A stretch of DNA of 64,000 bases from Bryoerythrophyllum caledonicum. Its lineage: Eukaryota > Streptophyta > Bryopsida > Pottiales > Pottiaceae. The notes under the pieces were generated by a model. The model was not told the DNA's origin, searched no databases, and worked only from the letters and a program-made list of their open reading frames with translations. The translations under genes and the position numbers were made by a program. The stretch covers positions 11,920,028 to 11,984,027 of the forward strand of contig OZ020519.1 of the NCBI GenBank assembly GCA_963971425.1. The letters run 5' to 3'. Shown here piece after piece: positions 10,860 through 21,196 of this stretch (the first letter of the stretch is position 1; each line of letters opens with the position of its first letter).

Positions 10860-12185
10860 ATGTGTATATCCACTTCTACAAACAATCATTTTGAACTCCG
10901 TACTTCTCTTTATGGTTAAGTATTTCACAAGTGAAATAGTAATCTTTTGAATTTTAAAAGGATTTTCAACATATGTGGACCTAAATCTCCAATAGTAGTA
11001 TTAAAAAGCAAAAAAATATGACGATCCCCTAGTCTTCAGTGGATATGAAGTCTAAGTATTCTTGGTACCCTAAATCAATAATATGTGACAATGTGTGAAA
11101 ATGTATGAATTGGGATGTAATCTTATTTTTCACTAGAAAAATAACATGTTTTTCCACAATATCATTCGTTCTAATATTACTTCTATGTATTGAAAATATC
11201 ACATTCCATACTGTGTCATAGCAAAACGTTTTTTAGGTTGCTCGACGTGCCGGCAATCGAGAAGTTTCTCTTTTGGCTCGCACAACTTTTATTGAAGACG
11301 TTCATTGAGAAAATAAATTACTAATAATTATGCCTCATGACTTTTATCATCCTTCTACAAAATTTTGAGAATTTCAAATATAATCTGCGACCACTAGAAC
11401 GTGCTCAAAAACTAATTATTCCTTTTTTGCATGTATAAATAAATTCAAAATTACTTACATTACGAACATTAAATTATGCCTGATGCACTAAGTGATACAC
11501 TTTGTACTAGTTATATTTTATATTTTGACTATCCTTTTTTTGTCATGAGGAGGTCTGTCCGTTTCTTGTTGAAATCTTTTAATATTGTTCCACTCTCTAT
11601 GTTTTACAAATGACAAAGTCTTTAATTTCACGTCAAAACATGAAATGAATTGTGTATGGTCAAGAATTCTTCCATCTTTCATGTCATGCTTAGATTGCCA
11701 CACCCTAAACTCATGATAATACAATGTGAACTCAAATATAAGATATTTTAATCCAAATATTAGTTTGCGCACATTTCAAGTCTCTGAGTACCTCTAAGTG
11801 GATAGTAACCAATTTCAATTCCAAATCCAGACCATGGAGACACCTGGAATTCTTGCCAAAGAATGCACATTCTAAATTGATGACAAAATAGTAACATGAT
11901 GCACATTTTTAAAACCCCTAAGAAATGATGTCCAAAGCATGTTTGAATACATACCTTTTTGCTAAAAATACACGTGCACATATAATATGTTTTTTTTTTG
12001 AATGCTACTTGTTTGTTAAGGTCTTTGATTTCAACATAATAGATAAGTCCTATTTTGATTGTAATACAAATTATTTCTAATCATCTTAATACCTTCTCTA
12101 CATTTTCCTATACCTTAGTTGAATTGTCAATATCTTGAATCTTCAAAGTATTATTATATTGAAATGAAATGACATTAGAAGATAA
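10860..12185. other. Non-coding AT-rich DNA
   Basis: No gene, RNA or clear repeat is recognised. Short ORFs on the minus strand near 11.5-12.0 kb match nothing I know. Confidence 0.4.
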
Positions 12186-12332
12186 CACCTAAACCAAGGA
12201 CCCTAAACCCTGAACCCTAAACCTGAACCTAAATACCAAACCCTAAACCCTAAACCCTAACCCTAAAAACCCAAATCCTAAACCCTAAACCTAACCCTAA
12301 CCCAAACCCTGAGCGTTACCCTAAAACCTTGT
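12186..12332. repeat. Interstitial telomere-like repeats (CCCTAAA)n
   Basis: About 150 bp of degenerate CCCTAAA / CCTAAAC units are all in one orientation. This is the plant telomere motif. It is embedded between ordinary sequence on both sides, so it is an interstitial block and not a chromosome end. It lies between the two divergent gene groups of region 1. Confidence 0.85.
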
Positions 12333-12945
12333 ATATAACTCGCATGTGCGAGTATATTTGAGGTATGTACTCTTCCTTATTTTAGTCAGCCAGGAAATAG
12401 TTGATTCAGTTTCCCGCTAAGATTTCGAATTTGCAATTTTTTTAGGGGCTATGAAAAAGTCCCCCCCCGCCAATTCTGAAGTTTCCTCCCGCCAATTCTG
12501 AAACGGTCGTGTGTCCGTGAGTGACCTCGCCGATCCTCGAAAACTTTCTTCATTTCTTTCCTTCTCACTTTGGTTGCTCTGCAAGGTTGTTGTGGAGAGG
12601 CTTGGAGGTAGAACAACTATCGGAGGTTCAGGAGGGTAACATCTATAGGTTGCGCACGGTTGAGCAGGGCGCTTGCGCGAGGCATCAACGCACCAGTTGT
12701 CTTCTTCATAAGGTACATAATGTATACTTCTTGCATTCTCCGTGCACAGTCTCTAGCAATTAGGATGTGGCAGTGTGTAGGGTTATTGCGGTGGTTCCAG
12801 TTGCTACTGTGATTTTGAAGCATCACTGCGAGTTTCTTGACAACTAATGGAAAGATTTGGGCTGTAGTACACAGAGAGTCAGATTCATAGGCTGAAGAGT
12901 TTTATCATATGAATCCCTGAAAAGACGCCAAGAATCACGGAAGGA
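12333..12945 (+). promoter_or_regulatory. Possible promoter/leader of the DUF7869 gene
   Basis: GC content rises after about 12.46 kb. A short open stretch (12521-12763) ends near a donor-like AAG/GTACAT. This fits a non-coding or short first exon spliced to the ATG exon at 13539, with palindrome array 2 inside the intron. No TATA box is clear. The assignment is inference from position. Confidence 0.3.
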
Positions 12946-13361
12946 CAGTTTAGCTCGACTTGAGCTAAATTGTCTTACCTTCGTTCCAAGGACAGTTTAG
13001 CTCGACTTGAGCTAAACTGTCTTACCTTCTTTCCAAGGACAGTTTACCTCGACTCCATCTAAACTGACGATAATAATATTTACCGACAGTTTAGCTCGAG
13101 TCGAGCTAAACTGTCGATACATTATAGTAAGACAGTTTAGCTCGACTGGAGCTAAACTGTCATACCTTATTTTCTATTTCTGTTTACCTCGACTTGAGAT
13201 AAAATGACAGTGAGTCTGATAGTCATTAATTTAGGTCGGGTCGGGCTTAATTGTCACTGTCAAGGGTGAGTTAATTTCATATTCGGATTAAAACTAATCG
13301 CATGAAATTATACACTTGTCATATAATACCGCATGAGTTAACCTCGAGTCGAGGTAAATTT
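12946..13361. repeat. Palindrome array 2: regular array, period 46-47 bp
   Basis: Seven 27-bp palindromes start at 12946, 12993, 13040, 13087, 13133, 13180 and 13227. An eighth follows at 13335 after a gap. Here the half-site is GACAGTTTAGCTCGA, with the outer bases AGT/ACT in place of array 1's AC/GT. The copy at 13084-13116 is a perfect 33-bp palindrome. Spacers are 19-20 bp; the first two are nearly identical and the rest differ. Weaker copies (13040, 13180, 13335) carry matched changes such as TTACCTCGA / TCGAGGTAA. The array lies directly upstream of the DUF7869 coding exon. Confidence 0.85.
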
Positions 13362-13538
13362 GCCTGGTCTACAATGTCAACTCACTTGAATCATAGTTAT
13401 TTTCAAGCGCCAGACCTTCCCTCTATTCGAGATTAATTACCCTCTTCTTATGCTTCTTCATTGATGTCTATTCCTACAAGGTGTTTACCCATTCTTATTT
13501 GTCAGGGTTATTTAATATTGATCTCATTGGAATGCAGG

Positions 13539-16368
13539 ATGTCATCCTCGGAGGGCGACGATGTTCATGTTGACGCTCCCGTGAACCCAGACCTTCCTGA
13601 GTTTGATGTTATTCCTCGCCGTCTCTGGGTCGGGATGACTGTTTCGCTTCACAATGGTTTGGGTGTTCGTGTTGCGGAGGGGTTGGTTCGCAATGTCCGG
13701 TCCAGTGCACTTCTAGGTTCCTCTGGTCCTCTTGGAGATTCGAATGTTGTAGTACAGGTGTCCAGTACTTTTGTTCTAGAGGAAGCTCCAGATGAGTGGA
13801 GGTACTCGTTTAAGTCCTGGCCTATTCAACAAGTCTTTTTAAACGGTGTGAGTCTCTTCCATCATTGCCTTAGGGACGTTTAAATTGTCTGGTTGGTTGA
13901 GCATAATAGACCTCTAGGTGGGAGCTCCCATTCATACGACAATTCCTCAAGGAATACACGTCCAACAGTGTCCAGGAATGCTGAATTCCTCATGACCCCT
14001 CTTTCCATTAACGTTGTTGCGAGCAATAGTTGTTGCAGTCAAAACTGTGTTCAACACTACCCTAGATATAAAATAAAAGTCCTTCGGACGCGCTTGTACA
14101 GTGAGACCATCGTGCAGTTCAGAAATCATATCAAACTCGACGTTCACAGACAATTTCATAGAAATGCTGCGGGTAGGAAGGTTGTGACCCTAGAGGGTGT
14201 GGACGTTTGTGCCCATGCTTGGATGAAAATCATGGGTGTCAGTTCGAGTACTTTCTATCGGAATGCGAAGGACGCTGCTGCTGGTCATGCGGCTCAACAC
14301 CATGGGAATACCGATTTGCGTAAGCCTAGAGGTCATACGATTGTGGCTACTGCTGCTCTTGGAGCCATTCTTGATAGACATGCGGACCACATGCCTCACA
14401 AGTCTCGTGTTCTCCTATCTGGCGAGAAGGCTGTGGCAAAGGTCCTCCCTGCAAGTTTTAAGTGGAAGGATCAGATACCGCTTCTTGATGATCATCTCGC
14501 TGATTGCGGATTGCCGCCAATCTCAACCTCAAGCTTGAGTAAGATTCGGCGAGTGAGCTTCCCTGAGTACTATGCCAAGAAAGGTGGAGACAACTTTGCC
14601 CGTTGTTCTACTTGTGACAAATACCAAGATCAGAAGAAGCTTACTCAACCTGGAACACAAGCATCACTGCTATGGCAAAAGAAGATGCAGGTTCTCATCG
14701 ATTCTGCTTTTTCACATCGGGACTTGTACTACCTGAACCGATTTCGATCAAAGTTGTCGCCCTAGGAGGTTCTTACCATCATGCATGATAAGATGGATCA
14801 CTTAAAGACCGCCTCCCCGGTTTTTTTTACATAAAACAAAGCACTTAGATGGGCTTATGAAGTTGCCTCTTGCAATCACAGGCATGCTTGCCCATGGTCA
14901 TGTGGACCAGCGTTATGCCCATTACGGCCTTGATTTATACTCCCATGATGCCAATTACACGGTCGGGTCGTTCGCAAAACTATTGCGTGACCTGGAGGCG
15001 CCTCCGAAGTCATTGTCCCGGCAACTCTTTCCAGAATCTAGTTCTCATCCATTGTATGCGGCGGTATTACGGGGTGCGGAGATGTGTTTGGATCCATCAA
15101 GGCCGATTCCAGATATCCCAATTCCAGGAAGGCCTTTGCCAGCAATATTGAACATGCAAATGGAGAATGCAGTTGGTGATAACAAAAATAGATTTGTTTT
15201 CTGTTTTTGGTCTCTCCTTGTTGCAAAACGCATCTTCCGTGAGGTATATGTTAATTTTATGCTAGTTAGTCATACACATGATGATATAGATGCATTATTT
15301 GGACGTTGGAGTATGACACTGAGGAAGGAGAGTTTTCCAACCATTCCTTTGCTCATGAGGTCGTTTATGAAAAATGAGAGTGTTCCCACAATCCCACATC
15401 TCATCCAAGAGGTTCCTGACTTTAAGAAGTTCATTGGGGATATGATTGCGGACGGTGATGAAGCTTTGCAGGGTCATTCGAAGGCTCATCAGTTCAAGTT
15501 TTATGTGGACTCTAGTGGTTGTCCGGTAATGAAGTATAAAATCCTTTGTCATGATGAGGATTGGCTTCCTAAGGGAGGAGAAGGTAGTGGCATCAAATTG
15601 TGGAAGGAGGATTCTGAAGGAAGGTCTTTATGGCCTCGCGGAGAACCTGATGCATTGAAGCCTTCTATGATGCGGCATCTCCATGAGGTGGTGAAGGGAC
15701 TTTCAGGATTCATCGATCACTGGGAGCAATCATCGCGGGAGTCTGTTGAAGCCAGATCGCGTTTTGAGCCGCTATCGTACTATTGGCGCGATGTTAGAGA
15801 TGCTCTGACAATTCCAATGGATACGCCGATATCATTGGAAGACGGCTTTTGGCCAACGACTCGAATTGCCCATGCCATAGAAGATGAGTTCTCAGCAGAG
15901 GGTGAGGTTTGCAAGGAGTACCTTAAAGATGAGCATTTTGTTGGCCAGAGACGCGATCGTCCACCTCCTTCTTTTAGAGTTGGTCGTGATCTTTTTGCTG
16001 GCTATTTTGTTGCATTGCGGCCTTGTGATGGAGACGAGCACCCATTTTGGATTGCTCAAGCAATTTCAGATCATAATAACCCGGATATGCCAAACACGGT
16101 GCGTATCCAATTCTACCGCCCCATATCACACGATCGGGATGTTCTGAAGTTCTATAAAGATTGGGATACAGATTGCAACCTTCGCTGGACAATTGAAAAG
16201 GGGATAGCCATAATGTGGGAGAGTACTGATTCAATCTTGACAGCATGGAAACCTAGGTCTTCAAAGAGGGATGGAGGTCATGTGCAAGATTCAACTACAA
16301 AAATTCCGAAGGGACAAGTAGCAATTATCAAGGCCTCCTTGGAAGCACTTGCCAGGTCGGAATCGTAA
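13539..16368 (+). CDS. DUF7869-type RNase H-like transposase, decayed
   Basis: The first coding exon starts at ATG 13539 just after an AATGCAG acceptor and runs to a GTGAGT donor near 13847. The main exon runs from about 13954 to 16368. Features in order are an NSCCSQNC cysteine segment; an HTH-like block VCAHAWMKIMGVSSSTFYR, which is typical upstream of DUF7869; a CSTCDKYQ finger; IMHDKMDHLKTASP with the likely first catalytic Asp; HGHVDQRYAHYGLDLY; QMENAVGDNKNRFVF with a second acidic/Asn site; and VSHTHDDIDALFGRWS, the family hallmark. The C-terminal YRPISHDRDV...KDWDT module follows. One TAG and one frame change near a T-run (about 14763-14850) split it, so this copy is probably inactive. 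Family members are widespread in plants and animals as presumed transposases. The superfamily is not one I can name. Confidence 0.75.
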
Positions 16369-16686
16369 TAGACTTAGATAAATGGAGTTTCCTTTTCCTA
16401 GATTTTAGATTCTGATGTGTAGTACTTCATGTAGTATGGTTAGATCCATTGGTGCTGAGATTATAGATATTTGTATTTGATTAATTTACACTCTGTATGA
16501 CTATAGTATGTGATGCCAATGATTGCTATGAAATATTCTCTCCATTGTTTTTGCGTATCGATGATAATTTGCAGTATGTTTTATTTTCTTTTTAAAATAA
16601 CAATGTGGTAAATTGCTTCTAATCTTGAAACCAATAATACAGGTAATTGCCTTCATGGTGAATGATAGAAAGTAAATGTTGGATCG

Positions 16687-17307
16687 CACGTTAGCTCTAG
16701 TGGAGCTAAAGTGTGAGCAAATCTTCTTATTTAGTTCACAGTACTTAGTAATGGTGCGCACTTTAGGTCAAGTGGAGCTAAAGTGTGTGGAATTGCCTTT
16801 TTGAGTTCATTGCACCTCTAAGTGATGGGGACACTTTAGTTCGAACAGAGGTAGTGTGTGCAAATTTTTTTCCACTTCTGAGCACCATCCTTTGAAACTG
16901 GTTATATATATTTTTTGCCAATGTGTATTCCACAAGGAGAATTGAAATTCTTTTAAATCAAAAAGGGCTCATCAAAATGTGTTTAGCTAATTCTCTTACA
17001 AGTGGATATTTGTCCGTCATTTAGCTCACTTTTAGCTAAATTGGAGCATGGTGTTAATCCGGGTTAGTAGGATCGAGTGTGAATATTTAGCTATTCATAT
17101 TCAATGAACACATGTGGTATAAAAGAAGTGTCAACTAATGTGTTCTTCTTTTCAATATTATAGTTAGATTTGTAATGTAATGTTATCCGTAGTACTTATT
17201 TTTCTAGGGGTTTTTGTAGAAAACATTACCTCCCAATTTAATGGAAACTCATATCCCTCCATATTGTAGAGTTTAGATGTGCACTTTAGCTCTTATGATC
17301 TACATGT
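16687..17307. repeat. Palindrome group downstream of the DUF7869 gene
   Basis: Third-type units start at 16687, 16759 and 16832 (72-73 bp apart). More degenerate ones lie near 17018-17046 and 17279-17307. These are the last members I find; nothing similar was noticed from 17.4 to 64 kb. They may mark the right side of the region-1 element, but no terminal inverted repeat or target duplication was identified. Confidence 0.65.
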
Positions 17308-17359
17308 GTTAATTTGGGAGTCGCTAAATCTCCCAGTATAACGAATATGGTGTTGTCTT

Positions 17360-18240
17360 GTAGAAGGGTGCCAATGTCGACTACCTTTTTGGAGGTTTCC
17401 ACAATATACATTTAAGGGGTCCTCTAAGAAGTTGCCAATGTCGGCTGCCCTATTAGAGGTTCCATTCATATACCTTTTAAAGGTCCTCTTTGTGGGCGCC
17501 GATGCCGGCTGCTCTTTTAGAGGTTTCCTTGATATACATTTTAGTGGGTCTTTTGAAAAACACCAATGTTGTCTGCCTTATTGGAGGCTTGCTTGATAAA
17601 AATTGGACGAGCTCTCTAAAGGAGTGCCATTGTTGGTAGCCTTTTTGGAGGTTTGCTTCAAATATTTGGAGGAGGGGCTTTTGGAGAGATGCCGATGTTG
17701 GCATCTATTGTGGAGGTTCCCTTAATAAATATTCGAAAGGCCTTGCACTATTGTTGTTGGTACCATTTTTAAAGATGTTTTTTTTAAACATTCGAGGAGG
17801 ATCTTTTTTAAGAGGTACCAATGTTGGCACCTATTTTGAAGGTTCTCTTTCTAAACGTTGAAGGGGCCACCTAAAGAGGTATCAATGTCGAGATTCCTTT
17901 ATGAAGTTTCATTAATAAACATTAAGAATCATGTAATGGGATTTTGAAATGAGCGCCCCTTGTAGAGGTTCCGCTTTAAATATTGGACAAGTGCTCTGGA
18001 GCAGTATCAATGTCAGCACCTTTTATGTAGGTTCCCTTTTTAAACAGTGTAAGGCCCTCTTTAGGATTGTCCATGTGGCCATCCGCTCTGAAGGTTTCAT
18101 TTTTAAACATTGAAAGGGCTCCTTAGAGGAATGTTGATGATAGTACCTTTTTGAAAGTTTCCTTTTCAAATATATGAAGGGCCCTCAAGAAAAGTACCAA
18201 TATTAGAGACTTTTTCTAGAGATTCCTTCAAATAAGGTCA
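17360..18240. repeat. Degenerate 65-bp tandem array
   Basis: About thirteen units follow a GCCAATGTCGGCTGCC ... GGAGGTTTCC pattern. The clearest start near 17368, 17432, 17498, 17560, 17626 and 17690, a spacing of 62-66 bp. Later units drift. The GCCGAT-GTCGGC core is nearly palindromic and appears as a perfect GCCGATATCGGC near 18423. The array precedes a decayed SWIM-finger gene and could be its element's subterminal repeat. Confidence 0.7.
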
Positions 18241-18649
18241 AAATTTTGTACTCGTCAACATCGATAAAGCAATCTACTCTATTAATGATTTTTCCTTTTT
18301 GTTCTACAATGATGCATTGCCAACATTGGCAGCGCATTTTTTATAACATTTTTCTGTTTTTTCTATGATTTTCTTGGGAGTTTTCATTTCCTTGGTTTTT
18401 TCCCTATCATGATTATAGGCCGCCGATATCGGCTGCCTCTTTATAGTGTTACTACAAATGTCCTTTCTTTTGCCAATTGAACGTACCTGGCATCGGCAAT
18501 GTTCTTGCTTGCTGTGTCTGCTCCATTGTTTGCTAGTATTAACGCTTTCGGAAATATATTCCTTAGCATTTATTGGCTAGTATAATATTTCCATGGAAGC
18601 TTGTTGTGATGTCGACGTCAGCTGCCTATAAGAGCCCGACAGCATAAAA

Positions 18650-20190
18650 CGTTCATCTTTGATGGCGACAAATGGTTTTGTTTGGTTCCAGTTCCTAAAT
18701 ATGGTCAACATGAGCTACGCTCTACGGCTTCTTCCGCTACAGTACTGTAGTCACTTTCAGTCTTTGTTTGCACTTTCAACTTCACCTGCCAAGTCATTGC
18801 TAATGAAACTTCCTAATGGCACGTTCTGTTTGATGTTAAGATGGCGAAAATGTTGTCATGTAATTTGACATAGACGGTTCACAACAAATGACTGCAATAG
18901 TCCGGCAAAAAAAAAGACGATTTGTATGTCGCCATTGTGGATGACATGGTGCGCATTCATGCAGGTTATTGTCTATTACCAATTTATCAAGAGTGAAAAG
19001 CTGAGAACTGGTCCTGACAAAGAAGAACTGCGACTTTGTAGTCTCTATCGTACTGCTCAGCACATTAGAAATGCGAAGGTTCTTTGTGCCGCTCTTGCCA
19101 CAATGCCTAGTGCGAACAAATCCTGCATATGAGATCCTCGCTTGGAAAGTAAAGAAGAATTTGTCTCGTTGAATCGAAAAACAAAACTCCCTTTGTGTTC
19201 TCAATTTGACTTCCATTGCCTAGACAAGATCCGTTTCTTTCATCCACGGCTTAGAAGATGGCATAATGATATGAAATTTACTGATCTTATAGTTGATGAC
19301 TCTGAAATGCCCTTTGAATGCAGACATCTACCAATTGAGGTTGATTTGTCCTATGCAATACATTAAATCTATTCAAGAGACTGATCGTGACAAGGAACAA
19401 GGGCACATTGCAAGACTTTCCAAGACCTCAAGAAAAGCTTGCATTGCCATGTAGGGCAAGAAGTATTGTATAGCAATGATTGTGTAGAATAGGCGACCTA
19501 CAGCTACTCCAACTTATATTGACCTCATGAAAAATTATAAGAAGAGCAGACTGGAGAAGATGCAATTTTTCTTCTACAAAGACAATAATTATCGATATGT
19601 CCACAATCCTCAACGACTGTGAGTGGTTTCAAAACCCCATGTCCCAGACGTCTAGCCGGTGAAGATGGGCACTAACCTTAGCAGGTCCAAAATACTTCCT
19701 CTCGAGTACGGCGACTTGAGACTTGCCAAGCGCGTAGAGATTTATTCTCAAAAGCTATTCGGCAAAAAGGCATTTCAGTGAATCTCGCAGACTATCTTCT
19801 TCATTCCAATCCTTTAGACCACTCTACCAAGAAATTTGGAAAGAACATCCGCATGAATCCCAAAGCTCCGACTACTAAACACCATAACAATTTTGCCTTT
19901 GCACTATCAATAGCTGCGAAGATCTACGATATCCTTATCGTACCGCTTGCAACTCTTGGCTACATTATTACTTTACAATCCAATAGCATTTCAAAGGTTT
20001 CACGCTATGTGTTGACAATTGCCAATTCTTGTCCATATTTTACAGATATGTCAAACAAGTCACTTGACAAGCGTGGTGTGTGGACCTACTTCAAGCACCT
20101 CTACTACATCTTTACCATAGTATATGGATTTGACTAGGACCTAGATGTCTTCATGCACACTCCTAATTTCACATGGAACGAGATTAAATG
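18650..20190 (+). pseudogene. Decayed SWIM zinc-finger protein gene
   Basis: Short open pieces in several frames show family traces. The clearest is at about 19778-20190: a Val/Ile-rich lead, then SRYVLTIANSCPYF, a KRGVWTY-KHLYYIF segment and DLDVFMHTPNFTWNEIK. This matches the layout of C-terminal SWIM fingers (CxC...CxH) in plant transposon-linked proteins, with some zinc ligands changed. An upstream piece (18.9-19.0 kb) has a CRHCG-like finger trace. Many stops and frame changes make it a relic. A MULE-type origin is possible but not shown. Confidence 0.5.
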
Positions 20191-21196
20191 ATTCCTTTAG
20201 ATTTTGCTTCTAAAACACTACGGTGCTTAAAATATAGGGTACTATTTTCTTTCAATTCTACAAAAATTGCGGTAAGACAAAAAGCGCCACTTCAATATTT
20301 CATTCATGAGCAATTTCTTGTATACCACATGAGAATGACGAGATGGATGTTTATTGCACATGAGTTCTACTCTTGTAGAATTTTTTTGGTCTCTACACCT
20401 CTATGCATTCCTTCGACCCTAGTTGTCCCTTTCACAAACATCATGTCCTAATTTGATCTCTATCAAAATTCCCCTAAATTGTATCTCTATCCTAAACTAA
20501 CATTTTCCATCTCTAAACCGTTACTTTCTCACTCTCCTTGTTTATCACCATTTTCCCATATGAACTCCCTTATCGATACGACTCATAGTCCCTCCATAAC
20601 AATTCTTTTCACCGTCATTTTTTTTTATCCACCTCAAGTATGTTTCTGCTACCAACTTTCTATTTGCTCTCTCACTATCCACCCATTTATCATTACTTCT
20701 CCCTTATCTTCCTAACCTCCAAAAGCATATATTTTTATCCGATTTGATAAAATTATCACCACGGTCATAGGCCTTCTTCATGATGACTTGCAATTTTTTC
20801 CTTTTAAAGTCTTTTTATTGGCAAAAACTATTTTGGCTTGCCCAATGTTTCAGCCACCTACTCAACGGTAATAGGGCCTGTGACATAATAAATTTAGTGT
20901 TTTTTTCCCAAAATAATCTAGTAAACTTTTATTTTTTCTTCAAAATTCTCTACTTTCTGTGTTTTAGGCTTGCGAACCAAGGCTCGCCGCTCTCCGCTCG
21001 CATGACTACGCTTGCAAAATAGCCTCGTCCACGCGCAATGGAAGACTTCGTAATATAGTCAAGCAAGTATTCAGATGATATATTGATCCGTGCTAATGAC
21101 CTCGAACAAACGTACGTCGCAGCAGGATTAACAATTATAAAGGGAGATGTCCCTTGAAAGATCAGAGATGTATTTAGCGGAGTATATGGGTCAAAA
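20191..21196. other. AT-rich DNA with one short dispersed repeat
   Basis: No gene is recognised. Bases 20937-21019 match 58612-58690 in the opposite orientation (shared GAGCGGAGAGCGGCGAGCC core, one strand), so they are two copies of a dispersed repeat. Confidence 0.5.

Noticed and set aside
12186-12332. A true telomere
   Set aside because: Only about 150 bp, degenerate, with ordinary sequence on both sides.
6823-13361. Regularly spaced palindromic repeats resembling a CRISPR array
   Set aside because: The spacers of array 1 are homologous to one another rather than unique, repeats vary in sequence, no cas genes exist, and the context is a plant nuclear transposon-rich region.
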